DNA of 64,000 nt from Streptomyces sp. NBC_01197 (lineage in GTDB: Bacteria > Actinomycetota > Actinomycetes > Streptomycetales > Streptomycetaceae). Where the stretch lies: contig NZ_CP108569.1 of NCBI RefSeq assembly GCF_036010505.1, positions 4,698,501 to 4,762,500 on the forward strand. Direction: 5' to 3'. A program made the translations under genes and the position numbers. The notes under the pieces were generated by a model. It did no database searches, was not told the origin of the DNA, and saw nothing but the letters and a program-made list of their open reading frames with translations. Below, one piece after another: positions 8,583 to 16,471 of this stretch. Positions within the stretch are counted from its first letter, which is position 1. The number at the start of each line of letters is the position of its first letter.

Positions 8583-9922
8583 CGTACTGGCTGGAACACG
8601 CCTGGCTCGACACACATGTCGAGCCAGGCGTCGTCCTGGAGACCGGCCAGGGCCGGATCACGGCCGTCCGCAAGGAGGTGCCGGCCCCGCCGCCCGGTGC
8701 GACGGCCCTGCGCGGTCTGACCATCCCGGGCCTGGCGAACGCCCACAGCCACGCCTTTCACCGCGCCCTGCGGTCCGCAGCCCAGGTCGGCTCCGGCACC
8801 TTCTGGACCTGGCGCGACGTCATGTACGGCGTGGCCGCCCGGCTGACCCCGGACACCTACCACGCGCTCGCCCGCGCGGTGTACGCCGAGATGGCGATGG
8901 CCGGGATCACCGTGGTCGGTGAATTCCACTATGTGCACCACACGCCGGGCGGCGCCCCCTACGACGATCCGAACGCGATGGGCGAGGCGCTGATCGCCGC
9001 CGCCGCCGACGCCGGCATCCGCATCACCCTCCTCGACACCGCCTACCTGGCGTCCGGGATGATCGACAAGTACCGCAGCGCGGAGCCCGAGAAGCACCAG
9101 CTGCGCTTCTCCGACGGCTCGGCGCAGAGCTGGGCCGAGCGGGCCTCCCTGCTGAAGGACCGCGATCACGCCCGGATCGGCGCGGCCGTCCACTCCGTGC
9201 GGGCGGTCCCGGCCGACCAGCTCGCCACCGTGGCCGCGTGGGCCGAGAGCCGGCAGGCCCCGCTGCACGTCCACCTCTCGGAGCAGACCGCCGAGAACGA
9301 GTCCTGCCTTGCGGCGCACGGCTGCACGCCCACCCGGCTGCTCGCCGACCACGGAGTGCTCGGGCCCCGCACCGTCGGCGTCCACAACACGCACCTCACC
9401 GACGAGGACATCAGCCTCCTCGGCTCCTCGGGGACCGGCACCTGTATGTGCCCCACCACCGAACGCGACCTCGCCGACGGCATCGGCCCCGCCGTCCGGC
9501 TCCAGCACGCGGGCAGCCCGCTCTCCCTGGGCAGCGACAGCCACGCCGTGATCGACATCCTCGAAGAGGCGCGCGCCCTGGAGCTCAACGAACGACTGCG
9601 CTCGCGCACCCGCGGCCACTGGACGGCGGCGGCCCTGCTGCGCGCGGCCACCTTGGACGGGCACGGCGCGCTCGGCTGGTCCGAGGGCGGCGTCATCGAG
9701 ACCGGCGCGCTCGCCGACCTCACGACGATCGCACTCGACACGGTCAGAACAGCGGGCCCCGTACCGCGACTCGGAGCGGAGACCGCGGTATTCGCCGGCT
9801 CCGCAGCGGACGTACGCCACACGGTCGTGGGCGGCCGCCATGTCGTACGCGACGGAGTCCACGCACTGGTCCCGGACGTCCCGCACGCGCTGGCCGAGTC
9901 GATCGCGGCGCTGCGTCCCTGA
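8573..9922 (+). CDS. hutF: Formimidoylglutamate deiminase
   Basis: A 449-aa amidohydrolase-superfamily enzyme that converts N-formimino-L-glutamate to N-formylglutamate and ammonia. The metal-binding H-x-H is in GLANAHSHAFHRALR (about residue 60); later ligands are in HVHLSEQ and VHNTHLTDEDI, and the catalytic Asp region is SLGSDSHAVIDILEEAR. The GTG start at 8573 overlaps the end of the upstream hydrolase gene by 10 bp, so the genes are cotranscribed. Its presence means this organism uses the two-step formylglutamate route rather than direct HutG-type formiminoglutamase. Confidence 0.92.
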   Translation: MQVTYWLEHAWLDTHVEPGVVLETGQGRITAVRKEVPAPPPGATALRGLTIPGLANAHSHAFHRALRSAAQVGSGTFWTWRDVMYGVAARLTPDTYHALARAVYAEMAMAGITVVGEFHYVHHTPGGAPYDDPNAMGEALIAAAADAGIRITLLDTAYLASGMIDKYRSAEPEKHQLRFSDGSAQSWAERASLLKDRDHARIGAAVHSVRAVPADQLATVAAWAESRQAPLHVHLSEQTAENESCLAAHGCTPTRLLADHGVLGPRTVGVHNTHLTDEDISLLGSSGTGTCMCPTTERDLADGIGPAVRLQHAGSPLSLGSDSHAVIDILEEARALELNERLRSRTRGHWTAAALLRAATLDGHGALGWSEGGVIETGALADLTTIALDTVRTAGPVPRLGAETAVFAGSAADVRHTVVGGRHVVRDGVHALVPDVPHALAESIAALRP

Positions 9923-9954
9923 CCCCGTACCCGTACACGTAGGAGCACACCGCG

Positions 9955-11133
9955 ATGACGAACCCCGCCACCGCCCTCACCCACATCGGCAGTCTGGTCA
10001 CCAACGACCCCTCCCTCGGGGACGGATCCCCGCTCGGTCTGATCCAGGACGCGGCGCTCGTCATCGACGGCGACCGCATTGCCTGGGTCGGTGAATCCAG
10101 CAAAGCACCCGCCACTGACAACGCGGTCGACGCGGGCGGCCGGGCGGTGATCCCGGGGTTCGTCGACTCGCACTCGCACCTGGTCTTCGCGGGCGACCGG
10201 ACGGCCGAGTTCAACGCGCGCATGTCGGGCCGCAGTTACTCGGCGGGCGGCATCCGCACCACGGTCGCCGCCACCCGCGAGGCCACCGACGAACAGCTGT
10301 CGGCGAACGTCGCGGCGTACCTCCACGAGGCGCTCCGCCAGGGCACCACCACGCTGGAGACGAAATCCGGCTACGGCCTGACCGTCCAGGACGAGGCACG
10401 GGCCCTGCGGATCGCGGCCCGCCACACCGAAGAGGTCACCTACCTGGGCGCCCACATCGTCCCGCCCGACTACGCCGACGACCCCGACGGGTACGTCGCC
10501 CTGGTCACCGGCGAGATGCTCGACGCCTGCGCGCCGCACGCGCGCTGGATCGACGTGTTCTGCGAGAAGGGCGCCTTCGACGGGGACCAGGCCCGCGCGA
10601 TCCTCACCGCGGGACGGGCCAGGGGCCTGCATCCGCGCGTCCACGCCAACCAGCTCGGTTACGGGCCGGGAGTCCAGCTCGCCGTCGAGCTGGACGCCGC
10701 TTCGGCCGACCACTGCACCCATCTCACCGACGAGGACGTCACGGCCCTGGCCGACGGCGACACCGTGGCCACGCTGCTGCCGGGCGCCGAGTTCTCCACC
10801 CGCGCAGCCTGGCCGGACGCCCGCAGACTCCTCGACGCGGGGGTGACGGTCGCGCTCTCCACCGACTGCAACCCGGGCTCGTCGTTCACGTCCTCCATGC
10901 CGTTCTGTATCGCCCTGGCGGTACGGGACATGGGGATGAGCCCGGACGAGGCGCTCTGGGCGGCAACGGCGGGCGGCGCGCAGGCGCTGCGCCGTACGGA
11001 CATCGGCCGGCTCGTGCCGGGGGCCAGGGCGGACCTGACACTGCTCGACGCCCCGTCCCACGTCCACCTCGCCTACCGGCCCGGTGTCCCGCTGGTCTCG
11101 GGGGTGTGGCAGCGCGGAACCCGGGTGGTCTGA
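9955..11133 (+). CDS. hutI: Imidazolonepropionase
   Basis: Third step of histidine degradation: hydrolyses 4-imidazolone-5-propionate to N-formimino-L-glutamate. The protein has 392 aa, normal for the family. Metal ligands are in [13 protein letters not shown]; further motifs are [33 protein letters not shown] and [18 protein letters not shown] ribosome-binding site precedes the ATG. It is the last gene of the hut operon, 32 bp after hutF, and is followed by a strong hairpin. Confidence 0.96.
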   Translation: MTNPATALTHIGSLVTNDPSLGDGSPLGLIQDAALVIDGDRIAWVGESSKAPATDNAVDAGGRAVIPGFVDSHSHLVFAGDRTAEFNARMSGRSYSAGGIRTTVAATREATDEQLSANVAAYLHEALRQGTTTLETKSGYGLTVQDEARALRIAARHTEEVTYLGAHIVPPDYADDPDGYVALVTGEMLDACAPHARWIDVFCEKGAFDGDQARAILTAGRARGLHPRVHANQLGYGPGVQLAVELDAASADHCTHLTDEDVTALADGDTVATLLPGAEFSTRAAWPDARRLLDAGVTVALSTDCNPGSSFTSSMPFCIALAVRDMGMSPDEALWAATAGGAQALRRTDIGRLVPGARADLTLLDAPSHVHLAYRPGVPLVSGVWQRGTRVV

Positions 11134-11151
11134 CCCGGCCGAAACTCACTC

Positions 11152-11189
11152 AGCCCGCGTACGCCGTTCACGACCGGCGTACGCGGGCT
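11152..11189 (+). terminator. Hairpin after hutI
   Basis: A perfect 15-bp stem (AGCCCGCGTACGCCG and its complement) closes an 8-base loop, 19 bp after the hutI stop. No T-run follows, as is common in Streptomyces. Confidence 0.75.
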
Positions 11190-11258
11190 TGAACGCGCGC
11201 CGTAACGCCCCGTAGCCCGGTAGCTCCGTACGCGGCCCGTACGTACCGGCTCCGCACG

Positions 11259-11297
11259 CGGAAGAGCCGGTCCCGGCGAGCGGGACCGGCTCTTCCG
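11259..11297 (-). terminator. Hairpin after the sigma factor gene
   Basis: A perfect 17-bp stem (CGGAAGAGCCGGTCCCG) with a 5-base loop, about 50 bp beyond the sigma gene stop on the minus strand. With the hutI hairpin it separates two convergent units. Confidence 0.75.
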
Positions 11298-11348
11298 CCG
11301 AGGCGCTGCCCGGCCGTGTGCCGGACGGACGCTCCTCGCGACGGTGCC

Positions 11349-12230
11349 TCACTGCTCCAGGGTCAGCCCCTTGCGCAGCTTCACCAGGGTGCGCGACAGC
11401 AGCCGCGACACGTGCATCTGCGAGATGCCCAGCTCTTCGCCGATCTCCGACTGCGTCATGTTGGCGACGAAGCGCAGCGACAGGATCTGCCGGTCGCGCG
11501 AGGGGAGCCCGGCTATGAGGGGCTTGAGCGACTCGATGTACTCGACGCCTTCGAGGTCGTGGTCCTCGTAGCCGATCCGGTCGGCCAGCGCGCCCTCGGA
11601 CTCGTCCTCCTCGGGCTGGGCGTCGAGCGAGCTCGCGGTGTACGCGTTGCTCGCCGCCATCCCTTCGACGACCTCTTCCTTGGTCAGGTCGAGGCGTGCG
11701 GCGAGTTCCGCCACGGTCGGGGCGCGGTCGAGCTGCTGGGCGAGCTCGTCGCCTGCCTTGGCGAGGTCGAGACGGAGCTCCTGGAGACGGCGCGGTACCC
11801 GCACCGACCAGGACGTGTCACGGAAGAAGCGCTTGATCTCGCCGATGATCGTCGGCATCGCGAACGTGGGGAATTCCACGCCTCTGCTGAGCTCGAAGCG
11901 GTCTATCGCCTTGATCAGCCCGATCGTGCCGACCTGGATGATGTCTTCCATCGGTTCGCTGCGTGAGCGGAACCGGGAGGCGGCGAACTTGACCAGGGCC
12001 AGGTTGAGCTCGACGAGCGTGTTACGGACATATGCGTACTCGTGCGTTCCCTCTTCGAGGGACTCCAGCCGCGAGAAGAGCGTCTTCGACAGGGCCCTGG
12101 CGTCCAGCGGGCCCACTTCGCCGTACGGCGGAATCTCAGGAAAATCCTCGATTCCGGACTCGATCCGGTGGGGCTGGGTAGGACGTGCAGTCGACGCATC
12201 GCTGCGGGATTCGTCGAGCCGGGGTGACAT
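11349..12230 (-). CDS. sigI: SigB/SigF-family alternative sigma factor (SigI-like)
   Basis: A 293-aa group 3 sigma factor. Region 2 includes LVKFAASRFRSRSEPMEDII, GLIKAIDRFELSRGVEFPT and a -10 recognition segment; region 3 includes RVPRRLQELR; region 4 ends in a helix-turn-helix (MTQSEIGEELGISQMHVSRL). The ATG at 12230 has a GGAGG site 5 bases upstream, unlike the ATGs at 12242 and 12254. It is divergent from a STAS antagonist and an HATPase kinase, the classic partner-switching set. Its place beside the hut genes matches my memory of S. coelicolor sigI, which is the only basis for the symbol. Confidence 0.85.
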   Translation of the reverse strand: MSPRLDESRSDASTARPTQPHRIESGIEDFPEIPPYGEVGPLDARALSKTLFSRLESLEEGTHEYAYVRNTLVELNLALVKFAASRFRSRSEPMEDIIQVGTIGLIKAIDRFELSRGVEFPTFAMPTIIGEIKRFFRDTSWSVRVPRRLQELRLDLAKAGDELAQQLDRAPTVAELAARLDLTKEEVVEGMAASNAYTASSLDAQPEEDESEGALADRIGYEDHDLEGVEYIESLKPLIAGLPSRDRQILSLRFVANMTQSEIGEELGISQMHVSRLLSRTLVKLRKGLTLEQ

Positions 12231-12478
12231 GGTGTCCTCCATGGTTCTCGGCATATGGCTGCCGATGCCTGTGTTCAGCGGTGTAGCGGCGCCTCCGAAG
12301 CCGACCGTGTTCGAATGATGTCGCTACTACCCCTACCGGCTGGCGATGGCCAAGCGCAAGTGTTAAATGTCCGTATTGATAAGGTTTGTTGGGGTTGTTC
12401 GGCTACCGGTCGACGTGCGAAAGGCGTAGTCTTCGTCGCACGTCAGCGACATCTCCAAGACGGCGAAGAGGAACGGAC
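12231..12478. promoter_or_regulatory. Divergent promoter region of the sigma and antagonist genes
   Basis: On the plus strand GGTTTG (12383-12388), 12 bp, then GGCTAC (12401-12406) resembles a SigB/SigF-type promoter (GTTT...GGGTA), which would make the antagonist gene a target of its own sigma factor. On the minus strand GGGGTAG (12327-12333) is a possible matching -10 for the sigma gene, with a poor -35. Both are visual matches only. Confidence 0.35.
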
Positions 12479-12847
12479 ATGGACCGCGGGACGGTCGGCA
12501 GCACAAACCGGGGCCGGCTTCAGGTCGAAGTCAGGTCCGTTGACCGGAGTGAGGTGGTGACTCCGGCAGGTGAGCTCGATCACCACACTGCCGAATTGCT
12601 GAGCGAGCCGCTGGACGACGCGCTGGAGCGGGGCCGGTCGAGGCTGGTCATCGACTGCTCCCAGCTGGAATTCTGTGACTCCACCGGCCTGAACGTGCTC
12701 CTCGGGGCCCGTCTCAAGGCGGAGGCCGCCGGGGGAGGGGTTCACCTGGCCGGGATGCTTCCCGTGGTGGCCAGAGTGTTCGAGATCACAGGCGCCGAGG
12801 CAGTCTTCACCGTGCACGATTGTCTCGAAGACGCGCTGCGCGACTGA
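12479..12847 (+). CDS. arsI: Anti-anti-sigma factor, STAS domain (ArsI-like)
   Basis: A 122-aa single STAS-domain protein of the SpoIIAA/RsbV type. The phosphorylation loop is QLEFCDSTGLNVLL, with the conserved DST Ser near residue 74. In partner switching the unphosphorylated form binds the HATPase anti-sigma factor and frees the sigma factor. The ATG at 12479 has an AGAGGAAC ribosome-binding site; the frame is open further upstream but without one. It is followed 118 bp later by the anti-sigma gene and is divergent from the sigma gene. Assignment to SigI rests on position. Confidence 0.85.
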   Translation: MDRGTVGSTNRGRLQVEVRSVDRSEVVTPAGELDHHTAELLSEPLDDALERGRSRLVIDCSQLEFCDSTGLNVLLGARLKAEAAGGGVHLAGMLPVVARVFEITGAEAVFTVHDCLEDALRD

Positions 12848-12964
12848 TCCGCACACTCTGTAGAAAGAAAAGAGTGTTGTCACCATTAGGCAGGGCAGGA
12901 GTCCCTCCGCAATCTCTGTACCGCTGACTTTTTTGAACCGGTGAATCGGTGAGGTGAAGCGCTG

Positions 12965-13456
12965 ATGAGCACCACCCGGCAGCAGCCGCCGGGGGACCTC
13001 GGTCCCGAGCGCGACGACGCCGGACCAGCCTTTGCCGAGTCCGCCGAAGGCCGCAGTCGCACGCTCTCCCTGCAGAGCGCGAGCGGCATCGTTCCCCTGG
13101 CGCGTGATTTCACGCGCCAGGCGCTGTACGACTGGGCCTGGCTGCCCGCCGAGAGCGCCGACCGCCGTGCCGCGGCGGAGGACGTCCTGCTGGTCGTGTC
13201 CGAGCTGGTCACCAACGCGTGCCTGCACGCCGAGGGCCCCGAGGAGCTTCGCGTCTCGTACGGGCAGAAGGTGCTCCGTCTTGAGGTCGTCGACCGCGGC
13301 GCGGGCCAGCCCGCACCGCGCAGCCCGCACCGGGCGGGCCGGCCCGGCGGGCACGGCATGTTCATCGTGGAGCGGCTCTGCCTCGACTGGGGCGTGGTCC
13401 GTACTCCCGGCAGGCCAGGCAAGATGGTCTGGGCCGAGCTGGCCGCACCGGCTTAA
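12965..13456 (+). CDS. prsI: Anti-sigma factor/serine kinase, HATPase_c_2 domain (PrsI-like)
   Basis: A 163-aa ATP-binding protein of the SpoIIAB/RsbW type. It shows the N-box (SELVTNACLHA), the G1 box (VVDRGAGQP) and the G2 Gly segment (RPGGHGMFIVERL). It is expected to bind and silence the neighbouring sigma factor and to phosphorylate the STAS antagonist. The N-terminal 30 residues are poorly conserved and probably disordered. The ATG follows GGTGAGGTGAAGCGCTG. Streptomyces have dozens of such kinases, so the specific partner is inferred from linkage. Confidence 0.82.
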   Translation: MSTTRQQPPGDLGPERDDAGPAFAESAEGRSRTLSLQSASGIVPLARDFTRQALYDWAWLPAESADRRAAAEDVLLVVSELVTNACLHAEGPEELRVSYGQKVLRLEVVDRGAGQPAPRSPHRAGRPGGHGMFIVERLCLDWGVVRTPGRPGKMVWAELAAPA

Positions 13457-13481
13457 CTTCCCCCTCTTCTCCTCTTCCCCT

Positions 13482-13507
13482 GAGCGCACCGATCCGGTGC
13501 GCTCTTT
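13482..13507 (+). terminator. Rho-independent terminator after the anti-sigma gene
   Basis: A 10-bp perfect stem GAGCGCACCG/CGGTGCGCTC with an ATC loop is followed by TTTGTC. It lies 25 bp after the stop and is one of the few in the window with a T-tract. Confidence 0.8.
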
Positions 13508-13602
13508 GTCTTCCCTCGGCAAGGGCTCCGGCGTACCTTGAGCGCCCAATCTGATGTGTCGTCAGTAACTTAGCGGCGGCATCCGGCATAAGGGGTTTCG
13601 AG

Positions 13603-14304
13603 GTGTCGTACCAGAAGCGGACAGCGTTTGCGCTGGCGGCGGCCGTCGCGGGCTCGGTGGTGCTGATGACCGCACCGGCAGCCCAGGCCGACGTGGTGGA
13701 CGTCAACTACCAGTGCAAGACGCCGATCGGTAACAAGGGAGCCGTCTCGCCCATCGACATCAAGGGCGTCAAGAGCGGCAGCGGCTACACCCTCACCATG
13801 TCCTTCCAGAAAGGCGTCTCGTCCAGCCCGGTCGAACTGGGCAAGGGCGCCATGAAGCCCAGCGCGCTCATCAAGCTGGGCGGCGCCGAGAGCGGAACGG
13901 TCCCGGTCTCGGGACCCACCAACCCGGCGGCCATACCCGCCAACTCGCCCATCAAGATCAGCGATCTGTCGGGCACCTACACGCCCCACAAGAGCGGCAA
14001 GGTCACCTTCACCGCGTCGACGCTGACCATCAAGGCGCTCGGTACGACGACCACCTGTACTCCGTCCAACAGCCCCAAGCCCTCACTGGAACTGACGGTC
14101 GCCGGATCGGGCGGCGGCGGTACGAGCGGGGGCAGCGGCTCCAGTACGAGCGGTGGTTCCTCGCAGAGCACATCGGGCGGCAGCCTGCCGAAGACCGGGC
14201 CGCTCGACTCCACGATGGCGCTCGGCACGCTCGGCGGGACCGTGCTGCTCAGCGGGGCCGCGGGGGTGCTGTGGCTGACCCGGCGGGGCCAGCGGTCCGC
14301 CTGA
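13603..14304 (+). CDS. Secreted wall-anchored protein with LPKTG sorting signal
   Basis: A 233-aa surface protein. It has a signal peptide (about 1-30, cleavage near AAQADV), one globular domain of about 135 residues with two Cys (QCKTPIG and TTTCTP), a Ser/Gly-rich linker, then LPKTG at residues 195-199, a hydrophobic segment and a basic tail RRGQRSA. This architecture means covalent anchoring to peptidoglycan by a sortase. The globular domain is closely related to the second domain of the protein at 16468-17874. GTG start with AAGGGG upstream. No sortase gene is linked. The domain has no function I recognise. Confidence 0.7.
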   Translation: MSYQKRTAFALAAAVAGSVVLMTAPAAQADVVDVNYQCKTPIGNKGAVSPIDIKGVKSGSGYTLTMSFQKGVSSSPVELGKGAMKPSALIKLGGAESGTVPVSGPTNPAAIPANSPIKISDLSGTYTPHKSGKVTFTASTLTIKALGTTTTCTPSNSPKPSLELTVAGSGGGGTSGGSGSSTSGGSSQSTSGGSLPKTGPLDSTMALGTLGGTVLLSGAAGVLWLTRRGQRSA

Positions 14305-14351
14305 CACCTGCCGGGACCAGGGAGGCGGTCCAAGCAACAGGGAGTTCTCTC

Positions 14352-15356
14352 ATGCTCACGCGCAACATCCGTTCCGCCGTGCTCACGGCTGCCGTACTGC
14401 TCTGCTCCGCCGTACCCGCGCTCGTACCCGCGGCCGCGGCGGAACCGGCGGCCGGCGGCTCCGGCTGGACGGCGGCGCCCGCGTCCGGCGCGGGGACCAG
14501 ACCCAGCGCCGACGGCCGGCCGTACTTCTATCTGGAGGGTGCGCCGGGGACCGTCCTGGAGGACACCCTGGCGCTGACCAATCCGGGGAAGAAGGCCGTG
14601 ACCGTACGGCTGCGGGGGGCCGAGGCGGACAACACGGCTTCCGGTGGGTCCGCGTTCCGCACCACGGGCCACTCCTGGATCACTCCGGCCGCCCGCACGG
14701 TGAAGGTCCCGGCGCGCACCAGCGCCCGGGTCCCCTTCAGCGTCACGGTCCCCGCCACCGCAGAACCGGGCGACCACCCGGCCGCGATCGTGGCGGCGGC
14801 AGGCGGGCGCGAGGCCGGGGTGCGGGTCCAGCTACGGGTGAGCGGACCGACGCTCTCGGCGCTGACCGTCGAGGACGTCCGGGTCGACAAGGGCCGGGGG
14901 CTGATCCACTACACGCTGGTGAACCGCGGCAACACCGCCCTCACCCCGCACCTCGATGTACGTACCGACGGCCTCATCAGCGGCGCTCACCACATCGCCG
15001 GGCGCACGCTGCCGGTGGAACTGCTGCCCGGACGGCGCGCACGGCTCACGGAGAGGTGGCCGCATCCGCCGGCGCTCGACTCGGCGTCCGTGCACCTCAC
15101 GGTGGCGGCCGGGGGCGGAGCACGCGGGACGGGGACCGTGTCCGCGGTGTTCGTGCCGTGGTGGCGCGTGGCGGGGGCTGTGGTCCTGGTGCTCGCGGGT
15201 ACGGGCGGCTGGTCCGCCGTACGGCGCAGACGCCGGGAAGAGGGGCCGGGCGCCGGCCCGGACCCGTACGCAAGCGACAGCGGCACCGGCGGCAGCGGCA
15301 CCAGGGACACGGAGTACACCGACAGCGAACCGGCGACGGCGGGAGCGGCAACGTGA
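14352..15356 (+). CDS. Secreted/membrane protein resembling WxL peptidoglycan-binding (DUF916-like) proteins
   Basis: A 334-aa protein with a signal peptide (about 1-35), an extracellular Ig-like beta domain and one C-terminal membrane helix (about 275-297), followed by a basic then Asp/Gly/Thr-rich cytoplasmic tail. Segments such as PYFYLEGAPGTVLEDTLALT and VPFSVTVPATAEPGDHPAAI resemble the DUF916 family found next to WxL-type surface proteins. The ATG at 14352 has GGGAG 7-8 bases upstream. The stop overlaps the next GTG, so the genes are coupled. Family call is by eye. Confidence 0.55.
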   Translation: MLTRNIRSAVLTAAVLLCSAVPALVPAAAAEPAAGGSGWTAAPASGAGTRPSADGRPYFYLEGAPGTVLEDTLALTNPGKKAVTVRLRGAEADNTASGGSAFRTTGHSWITPAARTVKVPARTSARVPFSVTVPATAEPGDHPAAIVAAAGGREAGVRVQLRVSGPTLSALTVEDVRVDKGRGLIHYTLVNRGNTALTPHLDVRTDGLISGAHHIAGRTLPVELLPGRRARLTERWPHPPALDSASVHLTVAAGGGARGTGTVSAVFVPWWRVAGAVVLVLAGTGGWSAVRRRRREEGPGAGPDPYASDSGTGGSGTRDTEYTDSEPATAGAAT

Positions 15357-16471
15357 AGATCGAACCCGCCCGGTGGCTGCGGGCACTCGGGAGCTGGGGG
15401 GCCGCCCTGGCCTTCCTCCTGGCGCTGCTCCCCGTCCTGGTCGTGTCCCCGGCCACCGGCGCCGCCGCGGCCGGCCGGCCCGGCGCCACGCTCTCCCAGC
15501 AACAGGCGGGCAAGGGCGGCGACATCACCGTCAGGGGCACGGGCTGGCGTCCGGACGCGCTGCTCATGATGCTGATCTGCGGTCAGGCCACCCCGGCCCG
15601 CGGCGTGATCGGCGGCACCAACTCCTGTGCCAACTCCGAGGGACGCGCCGTCACCACCGACTCCGAGGGTGGCTTCAGCAAGAAGTTGCCGGTCGCCGAG
15701 CCGCCCAAGCCCTGCCCGTGCGTGGTGCACATCGCGACCGTGACCGGTGAACAGGCCGCGGCCGACGTGGTGTTCAAGGTCGCGGGACATCCGGTCGCGG
15801 CCCTGCCGAAACCCTCGCCCGGGCGGCTGGCGGTCCTGTCCGACGCCCGTCTCGAAGGGTCGAGCGGGGTCCTCACCTGGTTCGGGGCGCCACCGAGCCG
15901 GACCATCGTCTTCACCGTGGGCAACCTCGGCTCGACGCCCGTCAAGGACCCGCTCTTCTCCCTCGGCACCTCGCACGGCGTGTTCGCCCCGCAGTGGCAG
16001 GACGGCCAGTGGCACGGCACCGTCGCACCTGGCAAGAAGGCGCAGATCAGACTGGACGCCGAACTGTCGGCGGGCGCCCACGGCGACTACCAGGTCGCGG
16101 TGAAGTACGCCGGCAAGGTGCTGGTCGAGCAGCCCTGGGGGGTGGGCCGCCCGTGGGGCGTCACGTTCTTCTGGCTGCTGCTGTGCGTGGTCGTACCGGC
16201 CGCCGTGTTCCGTATCGGCATGGCGGTCGTCGACAAGGTCAGGCCGCGGGGCGCACGCGGTACGGCCGGTGGCGCCGGCCGCCACCGGAACGCGCTGCTG
16301 CCCGGACTCACCGTGAGAATGCCCGCGTTCCGCAGGCCCGGGCGGGCGGCGTCGCCGTCCGGTGACGGGCCGCCCTCTACGACCACGGTTCTGCCGTGGT
16401 TCACCCCGGACACCGCACCGTCTGAGAACCACCCGGCCGAGAAGCACCCGACGACGAAGGGAAACTCGTGA
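15353..16471 (+). CDS. Hypothetical secreted/membrane protein of the surface-protein operon
   Basis: A 372-aa protein with an N-terminal signal or anchor segment (about 14-40), an extracellular region with six Cys (including CGQ, NSCANS and PCPCVVHIA), and one membrane helix near residue 265-285 (TFFWLLLCVVVPAAVFRIGM), followed by a basic and Pro-rich cytoplasmic tail. The extracellular part looks like two beta-sandwich domains. GTG start at 15353 and stop at 16471 both overlap neighbours by 4 bases, so it is co-translated. I do not recognise the family; a scaffold or export partner for the flanking surface proteins is a guess. Confidence 0.55.
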   Translation: MKIEPARWLRALGSWGAALAFLLALLPVLVVSPATGAAAAGRPGATLSQQQAGKGGDITVRGTGWRPDALLMMLICGQATPARGVIGGTNSCANSEGRAVTTDSEGGFSKKLPVAEPPKPCPCVVHIATVTGEQAAADVVFKVAGHPVAALPKPSPGRLAVLSDARLEGSSGVLTWFGAPPSRTIVFTVGNLGSTPVKDPLFSLGTSHGVFAPQWQDGQWHGTVAPGKKAQIRLDAELSAGAHGDYQVAVKYAGKVLVEQPWGVGRPWGVTFFWLLLCVVVPAAVFRIGMAVVDKVRPRGARGTAGGAGRHRNALLPGLTVRMPAFRRPGRAASPSGDGPPSTTTVLPWFTPDTAPSENHPAEKHPTTKGNS

